IMG/VR virus record: IMGVR_UViG_3300030102_007626 | Location: 1-64,000 of that record | Direction: 5' to 3' (one strand) | DNA length: 64,000 bases | Origin: a virus | Made by a program: the position numbers and the translations under genes | The notes under the pieces: model-generated | The model's input: the letters and a program-made list of their open reading frames with translations, nothing else | Databases searched by the model: none | Told to the model about the DNA's origin: nothing | Shown: positions 51,101-59,265 of the stretch, piece after piece | How positions within the stretch are numbered: the stretch's first letter is position 1 | Layout of the letters: the number at the start of each line of letters is the position of its first letter

Positions 51101-51984
51101 TTTCACTATCTGGAGGGATGGACTCCAGTACATTATTATTACGTTGTCTAAAAGAATATGACACGGTAACAGCTATTTCATTTGATTATGGACAAAAACA
51201 TAGAGTTGAACTAGAACGCGCTCAATCATTAGTAGATTATATTAATAATCTTGAAAATAAAGCAGCAGAAGACGGGCAAAAAGCCCCATATTATCCTGTT
51301 AACTATAGAGTAATTAAATTAGATGGTTTAGTAGATTTACTTGATTCTGCTTTAGTAGATGGGGGAGATGAAGTACCTGAAGGTCATTATGCTGAAGATA
51401 ATATGAAAGCAACAGTTGTTCCAAATAGAAATAAAATATTTGCTTCTATTACACAAGCAGTAGCCCTATCTAGGGCAAACCAAACAGGTGAAGGTTGTGA
51501 TATTGCACTTGGTATTCATGCAGGTGATCATGCTATTTACCCTGATTGTAGACAAGAATTTAGAGACGCAGATGATGCTGCTTTTAGAATAGGTAATTGG
51601 AATGCTGATAAAGTAGGTTATTTTACACCTTATCTTGAAGGTGATAAATTTACTATCTTACAAGATGGGGAAAAATTATGTGATTATTTAGGTTTAGATT
51701 TTGATGAAGTTTATAAACGAACAAATACAAGCTATAAACCTATTAAACATTATGATAAAACAGGACCTGTAGCATGGGAAACACACAACCCTACAAGATG
51801 GAAATGGTACTCAGATTATAAATCAGCTTCATCAGTAGAGAGAGTAGAAGCATTTATTAAATTAGGAAGACCTGATCCTGTAGCATACGCAGATGAAACA
51901 GGACCTGTAGAATGGGAAACAGCAAGAATATATGTTGAACAAGTACTCTCAGAGTATGAAAAAGAACAATTTAACGTAAAATAA
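51082..51984 (+). CDS. queC: 7-cyano-7-deazaguanine (preQ0) synthase QueC
   Basis: The 300-aa ATP-dependent enzyme converts 7-carboxy-7-deazaguanine to preQ0. The PP-loop SGGMDS lies at residues 10-15. FDYGQKHRVELERA, VPNRNKIFASITQAVA and GIHAGDHAIYPDCRQEF are family signatures. The C-terminal zinc-Cys cluster of bacterial QueC is missing: where CxxCxxC is expected the sequence reads DYKSASSVERVEAF, and an inserted TGPVxWET repeat appears twice (about residues 227-280). The gene overlaps its neighbours at both ends. Confidence 0.9.
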   Translation: MEKHVVVSLSGGMDSSTLLLRCLKEYDTVTAISFDYGQKHRVELERAQSLVDYINNLENKAAEDGQKAPYYPVNYRVIKLDGLVDLLDSALVDGGDEVPEGHYAEDNMKATVVPNRNKIFASITQAVALSRANQTGEGCDIALGIHAGDHAIYPDCRQEFRDADDAAFRIGNWNADKVGYFTPYLEGDKFTILQDGEKLCDYLGLDFDEVYKRTNTSYKPIKHYDKTGPVAWETHNPTRWKWYSDYKSASSVERVEAFIKLGRPDPVAYADETGPVEWETARIYVEQVLSEYEKEQFNVK

Positions 51985-52445
51985 TGAAACATCAATCAAC
52001 TAAAATATTTGACGGATTCAGTACAGTATTTCGTCAATGGAGAGCAAAAGAAACACATTGTAGTTATTTACATGGATATGGAGTATCATTTAAAGTAACA
52101 TTTGAAGGTCAACTTGATCATAGGAATTGGGTTTGGGATTTTGGTGGTATGAAAAGAGCTAAAACCCAAATAGATGGTATGTCCCCAAAAGCTTGGATGG
52201 ATTACATGTTTGATCATACTTTAATTGCTGCAAATGATGACCCAGAACTAGATTCATTTAGAATGATGGATGCACAAGGAATAATCCAATTAAGAGTAGT
52301 AGATGATACTGGTGCAGAAAAATTTGCTGAGTATATTTATAATAAGTTAAATAGTTTTGTTGAAGAAGAAACAGATGGTAGAGTAAGAGTCACCCAAGTT
52401 GAATTTATGGAACATGGAAAAAACACAGCGATTTATGGAGAATAA
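51984..52445 (+). CDS. queD: 6-carboxy-tetrahydropterin synthase QueD
   Basis: The 153-aa enzyme makes 6-carboxy-tetrahydropterin from dihydroneopterin triphosphate. The catalytic Cys and zinc site lie in THCSYLHGYG (C26, H30). The usual HGH is HGY, and the first His of AAHR is replaced by Phe in FSTVFRQWRA. WVWDFGGMKRAKTQIDG and FDHTLIAANDDPELDSF are typical of a subfamily I recall from other bacteria and phages. The start overlaps the queC stop by one base. Confidence 0.85.
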   Translation: MKHQSTKIFDGFSTVFRQWRAKETHCSYLHGYGVSFKVTFEGQLDHRNWVWDFGGMKRAKTQIDGMSPKAWMDYMFDHTLIAANDDPELDSFRMMDAQGIIQLRVVDDTGAEKFAEYIYNKLNSFVEEETDGRVRVTQVEFMEHGKNTAIYGE

Positions 52446-52507
52446 TTACTGGTATGTGACTACAACTTATAGCAATTTTAAATTTAAATACATTTTAGTA
52501 AAATAAT

Positions 52508-53293
52508 ATGGAAAGACCTTTAGGAAGAATAAAAGATTATGATAAAAGATTACCTGTACTAGAACTATACAGGTGTGTTCAATCTGAAGGGAGTAGATTT
52601 GGTAGACCAACTATAGCAGTTAGAACAACTGGATGTACACATAGGTGCTATTTTGGAGAAGAAGGAGGATGGTGTGATAGTTGGTATACTAGTATACATC
52701 CAGAAAAAGGAACATTTAATTTTAATGATATTATCAAAATATATGATGAAAATCCTCATGTAAAAGAGATGATGTTAACAGGTGGTTCACCCACAATGCA
52801 TCCTAAGTTAGTAAATGAATTAACTCATTTTGCAAATCAAAGAGACATTCTTATTACTATTGAAACTGAAGGTTCTCATTTTCTTAAAACAGATTTCCCT
52901 CTAAATCTTATTTCTTTATCTCCTAAATTTTCTAATTCTGTCCCTAAATTAGGTGCTCTAACACCTAATGGAAAAGAAACAGATGAAAGAATGATTAAAC
53001 AACATAATAAATTAAGATTAAATTATAGTGCTATTAGAAAAACATTAGATTACCATACTGATTATCATTATAAACCAGTTTGGGATGGTACTGATGAATG
53101 TTTAAAAGAAATAGAAGATTTTAGAATTAAAATGGAAATCCCTAAGCATAAAACATTTATAATGCCTGCGGGTGATACAAGAAAAGAATTAATTAAAATG
53201 TATCCTTTAGTATTTGATTTATGTGCTGAACATGGTTATAACTTAACAGGTAGGGATCATATAATAGCATTTGACACAGAACGAGGAGTATAA
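52508..53293 (+). CDS. queE: 7-carboxy-7-deazaguanine synthase QueE (radical SAM)
   Basis: The 261-aa radical SAM enzyme makes 7-carboxy-7-deazaguanine. The iron-sulfur Cys set is CTHRCYFGEEGGWCD, a CX3CX8C variant of the usual CX3CX2C with an insertion. VQSEGSRFGRPTIAVRTTGC before it and MMLTGGSPTMHPKL after it (SAM-binding GGE-like motif) support the assignment. SLSPKFSNSVPKLG is a QueE feature. The gene is separated from queD by about 60 nt with no clear promoter. Confidence 0.88.
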   Translation: MERPLGRIKDYDKRLPVLELYRCVQSEGSRFGRPTIAVRTTGCTHRCYFGEEGGWCDSWYTSIHPEKGTFNFNDIIKIYDENPHVKEMMLTGGSPTMHPKLVNELTHFANQRDILITIETEGSHFLKTDFPLNLISLSPKFSNSVPKLGALTPNGKETDERMIKQHNKLRLNYSAIRKTLDYHTDYHYKPVWDGTDECLKEIEDFRIKMEIPKHKTFIMPAGDTRKELIKMYPLVFDLCAEHGYNLTGRDHIIAFDTERGV

Positions 53294-53301
53294 AGATATA
53301 T

Positions 53302-53331
53302 TTGGATATTATTAAAAAATTTTTTATATTA
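53302..53331 (+). promoter_or_regulatory. Early promoter candidate, TTGGATATTA-N13-TATATTA
   Basis: TTG (53302-53304), 20 nt, TATATTA (53325-53331), 18 nt before the ATG at 53350. The upstream 10-mer is identical to that of the gp32 promoter. Confidence 0.6.
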
Positions 53332-53349
53332 ACATAAATAAGTTATTAA

Positions 53350-54390
53350 ATGAGCGAAAAAAATACAATCGAAAAAAAATTTGTTAAAAAATATGAATGG
53401 GTAGGTGATGTTAAATCATATAAAGAACCCGAAGACAACGAACATTCATTAAAATATAATGAACCTAATAGAGAATATGATAAAAATTATTTTCCTACAA
53501 AAAAAGATATTGAAACATTTCCCGATTTACAAAATGGACCCTCTTCACTTATTCAAGGTTCACCTGTAGAAATTCAACAAGTAGGAATTCATAACTTTAG
53601 ATTACCTTTAAGATATAAAACACGAGATAATGGTGATATAGAATTAGAAACTAAAGTAACAGGAACAGTATCACTTGAAGCACATAAAAAAGGTATTAAT
53701 ATGTCTCGTATTATGAGATCATTTTATGAATTTAAAAATGATACTTTTAGTATTGATAAGTTAGAAACAGTTTTATCTGCTTACCAAGATAAATTAAAAG
53801 CATTTGATTCTAAAATAGCACTTAAATTTTCATATCCTATTATTCAAAAATCATTAAGATCAGATAATGCTGGGTACCAATATTATGATGTTACTTTAGA
53901 GGGTGATTTAAATAAACAAGGTGAATTAAGAAAAATTATTCATTTTGATTTTGTATACTCTTCAGCTTGTCCTTGTTCTTATGAATTAGCTGAATATGCT
54001 AGAAAATATAGAAATAAAGCAACAGTATCTCATTCACAAAGATCTGTAACTAGAATATCAATTGAATTTGATGATATGGTTTGGATAGAAGAATTACAAG
54101 AAATGTGTGCTAAAGCATTACAAACTGAAACACAAGTAGTAGTAAAAAGAGAAGATGAAATGGCATTTGCTGAATTAAATGGGTCATATTTAAAGTTTGT
54201 AGAAGATGCTGCTAGATTATTATATAAACAATTAATTGATGATAAAAGAATAAAAGATTTTAGAATTATATGTTCTCACCAAGAATCCCTCCATTCACAT
54301 GATGCTATTTCAGTTATGCTAGCTCCTGATAGTAATTTTAGTGGAGATATTCCCCATGAACTGTGGTCAAGTTTAATACATATTTCTTAA
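53350..54390 (+). CDS. folE2: GTP cyclohydrolase FolE2 (GTP cyclohydrolase IB)
   Basis: The 346-aa enzyme opens GTP to dihydroneopterin triphosphate, the first step to preQ0. Signatures are SPVEIQQVGIHNFRLPLRY, AHKKGINMSRIM, FVYSSACPCSYELAEYARK (metal Cys) and SHSQRSVTRI. FolE2 is a zinc-independent alternative to FolE. With QueD, QueE and QueC it gives a complete GTP-to-preQ0 pathway within 3.3 kb. It has its own early-type promoter. Confidence 0.9.
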   Translation: MSEKNTIEKKFVKKYEWVGDVKSYKEPEDNEHSLKYNEPNREYDKNYFPTKKDIETFPDLQNGPSSLIQGSPVEIQQVGIHNFRLPLRYKTRDNGDIELETKVTGTVSLEAHKKGINMSRIMRSFYEFKNDTFSIDKLETVLSAYQDKLKAFDSKIALKFSYPIIQKSLRSDNAGYQYYDVTLEGDLNKQGELRKIIHFDFVYSSACPCSYELAEYARKYRNKATVSHSQRSVTRISIEFDDMVWIEELQEMCAKALQTETQVVVKREDEMAFAELNGSYLKFVEDAARLLYKQLIDDKRIKDFRIICSHQESLHSHDAISVMLAPDSNFSGDIPHELWSSLIHIS

Positions 54391-54402
54391 ATTATATAAA
54401 TT

Positions 54403-54954
54403 ATGCAAAAACAAAAACAAAAACCAGAATTATCATTACAAGAAAAGTCTGATCAAATAACACAACAAGAATTAGAAAAAAAAGAAAAATATGTTCCATT
54501 TGTAAGTGAAGTTGAAGAATTTAACGCAACAATGGGTAAACCTAATAATTATGAACCAAAAATCCCTGAAAAAAAGGAGTGGCAGTTTGTATATGACTTC
54601 ATCCTTGAAGAGCTCGAAGAATATAAAGAAGCCTGTGAAACCGGAAATATTACTGAAGTTCTTGATGCTTTATGTGACATTGCCTATGTTTCGTTGGGCA
54701 ACGGCACTATGTTACATGGTCTTAAGGATCAAATATGGCCCGCGTATCAAGAAGTACAAGCAAGTAATATGTCAAAAGCTTGTATTAACGAAGAAGAGGC
54801 ACAAGAGACCGTTAGGGTACGTTCTGAAGAGCAAAAGGAACCATGTCACTATGAAAAGGTTGGAGACTATTATATCGTCTATAGAACACGTGATAAAAAA
54901 GTAATGAAAAATATAAATTATTTTAGACCAAATCTAAAACAATTTTTAAAGTAA
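54403..54954 (+). CDS. MazG-like NTP pyrophosphohydrolase
   Basis: The 183-aa all-alpha NTP-pyrophosphatase-like protein. LEELEEYKEACETGNITEVL followed by DALCDIAYVSLGNG is the ExxE-ExxD metal-binding pattern of MazG-type enzymes. The C-terminal half has a strand-rich extension (YEKVGDYYIVYRTRDKK) not found in the minimal domain. Phage MazG proteins hydrolyse nucleotide triphosphates or alarmone-like molecules. It precedes the polymerase gene with a TAA-ATG abutment. Confidence 0.78.
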   Translation: MQKQKQKPELSLQEKSDQITQQELEKKEKYVPFVSEVEEFNATMGKPNNYEPKIPEKKEWQFVYDFILEELEEYKEACETGNITEVLDALCDIAYVSLGNGTMLHGLKDQIWPAYQEVQASNMSKACINEEEAQETVRVRSEEQKEPCHYEKVGDYYIVYRTRDKKVMKNINYFRPNLKQFLK

Positions 54955-56718
54955 ATGTATAAGAAGTGTTTTGCCGAATATAAAAGTTATAATAAATACT
55001 TGATCCACTTATGGACTGATGAGGGCTATTCAACCACAGAATGGTCCTCTCCTGCTTATATTGAATGTGATGAAAGTGAAGCGGAGTATAAAGGTCTAAA
55101 TAATGAACCATTAAAAAAGATATATAAATGGAAAAGAGATATGGATGGTCTTCATTTTCATGATATGTCACCTTATCAAAATTTTTTAATTGATAAGTAT
55201 GGAACTAATGATGAACCATCAACTACTCATAAGGAAATATTTTTTGATATAGAAATTGAAATGGGAGATGCTTTAACTCCTGAATATATCCAATCTGCAC
55301 CTAAAAAAGTTACTTCAATTGCTTGGTATTTTAAACAAGAAGATGAATGGAAAATTATAATACTAGATCCTAAACAACAAATTCAACCAACAGTAAATGG
55401 GAATAAAGAAATAATTCCTGTTTACAATGAAGAAGTATTATTATCTAAATTTCTTACTTATATGAGAGAATTAGACCCAGATATTCTTATAGGTTATAAT
55501 AGTGATTATTTTGATATTCCTTATTTATACTATAGAATTAAAAAGGTATTAGGTGAGGAAATGGTAGAGTATTTATCTCCAATCCAACAAGTTAAAGAAA
55601 AACGTAGTTTTAGAACAGGTGAAATTTATGATTCTAAACAACCTATAGAGATAGCAGGTGTTGAATCACTTGATTATATGCGTTTACATAAAAAATATAG
55701 TTGGGAAGATGAACCAAGTTGGAAGTTAGATGCATTAGGTGAAAAATATGCTGATTTAAATAAAATAGAATATAATGGTTCTTTAGATAGATTATTTGAA
55801 GAAGATATTGAAACATTTATAGAATATAACTTTCGTGATGTTGAAATTTTAGTTGAATTAGATAAAAAATTAGAATATTTAGCACTAACCAAAAACCTAT
55901 CCCATAAAGGCAAACATAACTATGGAGAAGTATACCATAATACAGTTACACAAGATGGTGCTATTTCAGCTTATTTATTATCTGAAGGTATAGTTCCACC
56001 ACCTAAGGAAAAACACCAAGAAAAGAAAAAGGGATATGCAGGTGGTTATTTATTTTGTCCTAAAGCAGGTATTTACAAATATATGTTTGATGAAGATTTA
56101 ACTTCATTATATCCTTGTATTATTATGTCTTTAAATATAGGTAAAGAAACAATGGTGGGTAGAATTATAAGTGATACTTTACCTGAAAATTTAAGATATA
56201 GACCTTATATGAATGCTGAAACAGGTTTACCTATACCTTCTAGAAATAACTATTTAGGTTTAAATGATTTAAAGAAAAAAAACCCACAAGAAAAACTTAC
56301 AATTGAAAATGCTAAAGGTAAACGTACTCAAATTGAAGTAGATGCCTTAATTAATTTAATTGAGGATATGAAAATGGCTGTATCTGCAAATGGTACATTT
56401 TTTAGAACAGACAAACAATCAGTATTATCAATTATCTTAGATAAATGGTTTAATGAAAGAGTAAAGTACAAAAATCAAATGAAAAAAGCATATAAAGCAG
56501 GTAATGCTGAATTAGGTGCTTCGTTTCATTTAAAGCAATATACAATGAAAATTTTGCTAAACAGTTTGTATGGTGCAACTGCTTTACCTTCATTTAGATA
56601 CGCAATGAATAAAGCAATATTAAGTGAAGCAATTACCTTAAGTGGTTGGAGAATTATCCAAGAATCAGCTTTAGCAGCAAATAGACATATTAATAAACTA
56701 ATGAAAACAGAAGTATAA
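54955..56718 (+). CDS. 43: DNA polymerase family B, N-terminal part (gp43 A; split gene)
   Basis: The 587-aa protein has a 3'-5' exonuclease with motifs FFDIEIEMGD (exo I, D98), DILIGYNSDYFDIPYLYYR (exo II) and YNFRDVEILVEL (exo III). The polymerase domain has motif A DLTSLYPCIIMSLN (D381) and motif B KQYTMKILLNSLYGA. It stops shortly after motif B, at the loop before motif C, and the rest of the enzyme is encoded from 56983. T4 gp43 is a single protein of 898 aa; the two parts together are about the same length. The TAATG overlap couples it to the small intervening gene. Confidence 0.93.
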   Translation: MYKKCFAEYKSYNKYLIHLWTDEGYSTTEWSSPAYIECDESEAEYKGLNNEPLKKIYKWKRDMDGLHFHDMSPYQNFLIDKYGTNDEPSTTHKEIFFDIEIEMGDALTPEYIQSAPKKVTSIAWYFKQEDEWKIIILDPKQQIQPTVNGNKEIIPVYNEEVLLSKFLTYMRELDPDILIGYNSDYFDIPYLYYRIKKVLGEEMVEYLSPIQQVKEKRSFRTGEIYDSKQPIEIAGVESLDYMRLHKKYSWEDEPSWKLDALGEKYADLNKIEYNGSLDRLFEEDIETFIEYNFRDVEILVELDKKLEYLALTKNLSHKGKHNYGEVYHNTVTQDGAISAYLLSEGIVPPPKEKHQEKKKGYAGGYLFCPKAGIYKYMFDEDLTSLYPCIIMSLNIGKETMVGRIISDTLPENLRYRPYMNAETGLPIPSRNNYLGLNDLKKKNPQEKLTIENAKGKRTQIEVDALINLIEDMKMAVSANGTFFRTDKQSVLSIILDKWFNERVKYKNQMKKAYKAGNAELGASFHLKQYTMKILLNSLYGATALPSFRYAMNKAILSEAITLSGWRIIQESALAANRHINKLMKTEV

Positions 56719-56981
56719 TGGCACTTTCACCACAATCAATTAGAAAAAATGTTCAAGTTAAATTTGATGATGTTATAGTAGATAAACAAACTATAATTGA
56801 AAGAAGTGAATCTTGGACAGAAAAACAAGAAATATTATTTAAAAAATTCCTTAAACAAGGAGGTAAATGTAAAATACAAGGTGTTAAGATAGAAGTAGTT
56901 CCACCTCATGAAGTACTTACCTCAAAAGGAGAAAAACCAAGTGGTAAAATGGTAGCACCTGGAATTGACCAAAGATTTTAA
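56718..56981 (+). CDS. Small protein inserted between polymerase halves
   Basis: The 87-aa basic protein (MALSPQSIRKNVQVKFDDVI, SESWTEKQEILFKKFLKQGG, KCKIQGVKIEVVPPHEV) has no polymerase, homing endonuclease or intein motif that I can see. The start overlaps the polymerase stop (TAATG) and its stop is 1 nt before the second polymerase start. It may be a remnant of a mobile element or an accessory subunit. The position at the split is the strongest clue. Confidence 0.5.
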   Translation: MALSPQSIRKNVQVKFDDVIVDKQTIIERSESWTEKQEILFKKFLKQGGKCKIQGVKIEVVPPHEVLTSKGEKPSGKMVAPGIDQRF

Positions 56982-56982
56982 A

Positions 56983-57915
56983 ATGAAGCATATAGAAGAC
57001 GTACCATGGATGATTTGTGATGAAGGTGATGTAAACTACTGTGCTTATGTAGACACAGATAGTAATTATTTTCATGCTGAACCTATACTAAAACACTTCT
57101 ATCCTGATTTTGATAAAATGTCTGATGAAGATAAGGATGAAAAACTTGAAAAAGTAGCCCTTAAATATCAAGATATTATTACAGATTCTTATAACACATT
57201 GGCTAAAGAATGTTTTAATGTTCCTACTCATAGACTTGAAATGAAAACTGAATGTGTAATTAGATCAGCCTATTTTAGAAAAACTAGAAGATATGCTCAA
57301 TGGATTACTAAACAAGAAGGTATAGTAAAAGAGTCACTTGATATAAAAGGCCTTGAATTTAAAAAGGCAAATTTTCCACCTGTATTAGGTAAATTTTTTA
57401 AAGACATTTTAATTAATGTTTTGAAAGGTTCTACACAAACTGACATAGATCAAAAAGTTAAAGAATTTAAAAAACAAATATTAAATGGAGAAATACCTTT
57501 AGTTAAATTAGGTAACCCAACAGGAGTAAAAACATTAAACAAATATATGGGGCGTAAACCCAAAGCAGGTGAAATGTTTACTCAAATGACTAAAGGTGCT
57601 CCTGTAAGTGCTAAAGCAGCTGCTGTGTATAATGATTTAATTAGGTTTTGGAGATTAAATACTAAACATTCTTATATAGCACAAGGTGATAAAATTAAAT
57701 ATATCTATTTAAAACCAAACCCATACCAGATAGATACATTAGGGTTTTTAGATTTTGATTTACCATCTAAAATAGAAGAGTTTATGGAAAAATATGCTGA
57801 TAGACAAAAGATATTTGATGCTATATTACTTAATAAATTAGAAGGTTTTTATGACGATTTAGGTTGGTCATTAAATTTAAACCCATATAAAGACAAGTTT
57901 TTTAATTTTAGTTAG
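56983..57915 (+). CDS. 43: DNA polymerase family B, C-terminal part (gp43 B)
   Basis: The 310-aa protein starts at the ATG at 56983, 1 nt after the previous stop; a TTG at 56965 in frame is a longer alternative. Motif C is CAYVDTDSNYF (residues 20-30). The thumb has RSAYFRKTRRYAQWITKQEG and QIDTLGFLDFDLPSKIEEFM, and the C-terminal region ends in NLNPYKDKFFNF. It completes the polymerase begun at 54955. The two fragments should associate, as in T4-like phages with split gp43. Confidence 0.9.
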   Translation: MKHIEDVPWMICDEGDVNYCAYVDTDSNYFHAEPILKHFYPDFDKMSDEDKDEKLEKVALKYQDIITDSYNTLAKECFNVPTHRLEMKTECVIRSAYFRKTRRYAQWITKQEGIVKESLDIKGLEFKKANFPPVLGKFFKDILINVLKGSTQTDIDQKVKEFKKQILNGEIPLVKLGNPTGVKTLNKYMGRKPKAGEMFTQMTKGAPVSAKAAAVYNDLIRFWRLNTKHSYIAQGDKIKYIYLKPNPYQIDTLGFLDFDLPSKIEEFMEKYADRQKIFDAILLNKLEGFYDDLGWSLNLNPYKDKFFNFS

Positions 57916-57946
57916 GTTATTTAATAAAAAGTTATTATATTTAAAT

Positions 57947-58681
57947 ATGGTTAATAAATTAGTTTTACAAAGTGTTATAAACAAATACTACCTTGGTGAG
58001 GTAGAATCTGTTAAATGGAAAATTCAAGATAAAGTCTTAACAATAGACTTTATGTCTATAAATAAAGAAGTAATAGGAAATATTACTCATACTGATATTG
58101 ATATTGAAGATAGTAATTTAGCAATCTTTGACACTAAAAAATTATTAAACCTAATAAATATCACCTCAGGTGATTTATTAATTAATCTAGAAAAAACAAA
58201 ATCTGTTTATACTAAATTATATCTTGCAGATAGTGATTTTAATTTAACTTATGCCTTATCTGATCCTTTACTTATAGCTAAACCAGGTACAGTAGATGAA
58301 CCCAAATGGGATATGGTTTTACCACTTGAAAAAGAACATGTAGATAATTTAATTAAAGCAAAATCTGCTTTAGCAGGTGTAGGTAATATGACTTTATCCC
58401 CTGATAAAGATTTAGATGGAGGTGATTTATGTGTTGTTACTTTTGGAGATGAACAAGGTCATAACAATAAAATTGTTTATAATTTGCTAGGTGACATAAG
58501 ACAAGCAGATGTAAGTATTCCATTTAATTCAGATATGTTTAAAACTATTTTAAATGCAAATAAAGATCTAGAAGATGGAACTTTATATTTAAGTTATCAA
58601 GGTTTACTTAAACTAGAATTTAAATCTGAAAACACTACAAGCACTTATTACATGATTCGTAAAGAAGAAAGTGCTTTTTGA
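57947..58681 (+). CDS. 45: Sliding clamp (T4 gp45-like)
   Basis: The 244-aa trimeric processivity clamp. The two-domain pattern with VLTIDFMSINKEVIGNITHT and the C-terminal LYLSYQGLLKLEFKSENTTS are typical of gp45 (T4: 228 aa). In T4 gp45 also activates late transcription through gp55 and gp33, which is relevant to the late boxes seen here; neither gp33 nor gp55 is in the window. It follows the polymerase. No clamp loader is present in the window. Confidence 0.85.
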   Translation: MVNKLVLQSVINKYYLGEVESVKWKIQDKVLTIDFMSINKEVIGNITHTDIDIEDSNLAIFDTKKLLNLINITSGDLLINLEKTKSVYTKLYLADSDFNLTYALSDPLLIAKPGTVDEPKWDMVLPLEKEHVDNLIKAKSALAGVGNMTLSPDKDLDGGDLCVVTFGDEQGHNNKIVYNLLGDIRQADVSIPFNSDMFKTILNANKDLEDGTLYLSYQGLLKLEFKSENTTSTYYMIRKEESAF

Positions 58682-58705
58682 TATGTATTAACAAATAACA
58701 TTGTA

Positions 58706-59221
58706 GCTAGAGCACAAGTTATATTTTTATAAACCCGAGCAGCTAAGGCGCTCACAAAAATTAATGATATGAGTACATTAGAATTTTATGAAAGACAACA
58801 TAGTCCTTTCGACATTTTATTCCGCAACTTTTTTAATGCGCAAGACCAATTTGCACCTGCATTAAATTCCAAACAACCACATCCATTAAATATTTTTTAT
58901 AATAGTAAAGGTCTCAATTTTGAGATTGCCTGCACTGGTTTAACTAAGAAAGATATTATAATAGATATTGAAGATGATGTATTAAAAATTAGTTATGAAA
59001 AAAATGACAAAAATGAAAATGTTCCTGAAGGGACAATTTATCATGGTTTGTCTAAAAAATCTTTTAACTTAGGGTATAAAATAGCCCCCAAATTTGATTT
59101 AGCCCAAACAGAAGCTAAACTGGAAAATGGGTTGCTTGAAGTATTTATTCCTTTAGCTGAAAGTTCAAAACCAAAATCAATTAAAATTAAGTAAGTTTTA
59201 TTTAAAAAAGCGTGCTCTAGC
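58706..59221 (+). repeat. 10-bp inverted repeat flanking hsp20
   Basis: GCTAGAGCAC at 58706-58715 is the exact reverse complement of GTGCTCTAGC at 59212-59221. The two copies lie before and after hsp20; the second contains the GTG of the promoter before 59266. They could be operator or promoter elements, or chance. Confidence 0.35.
58769..59194 (+). CDS. Small heat shock protein Hsp20
   Basis: The 141-aa protein has the alpha-crystallin domain, with NFEIACTGLTKKDIIIDIED (strands 2-3) and AKLENGLLEVFIPL (the GxLxxxxP motif), and ends PKSIKIK, similar to the C-terminal IxI motif. It holds misfolded proteins for refolding. It is common in marine T4-like phages and here precedes a GroES-GroEL pair, giving the phage a broad folding module. 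Confidence 0.9.
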   Translation: MSTLEFYERQHSPFDILFRNFFNAQDQFAPALNSKQPHPLNIFYNSKGLNFEIACTGLTKKDIIIDIEDDVLKISYEKNDKNENVPEGTIYHGLSKKSFNLGYKIAPKFDLAQTEAKLENGLLEVFIPLAESSKPKSIKIK

Positions 59222-59241
59222 GCAATTTTATTTGTACATTT
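59212..59241 (+). promoter_or_regulatory. Early promoter variant, GTG-N20-TACATTT
   Basis: GTG (59212-59214), 20 nt, TACATTT (59235-59241), 24 nt before the ATG at 59266. It would drive the AT-hook gene and the chaperonin operon. Confidence 0.42.
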
Positions 59242-59265
59242 ATACGAACAAATTTAAATTTAGTT

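Noticed and set aside
56718-56981. Homing endonuclease or intein between the polymerase halves
   Set aside because: No LAGLIDADG, GIY-YIG, HNH or intein Cys/Asn motif in the 87-aa protein.
58682-58768. tRNA or small RNA before hsp20
   Set aside because: The gap has a slightly GC-richer part (58733-58755) but no cloverleaf and only a short 4-bp pairing, too weak to call.
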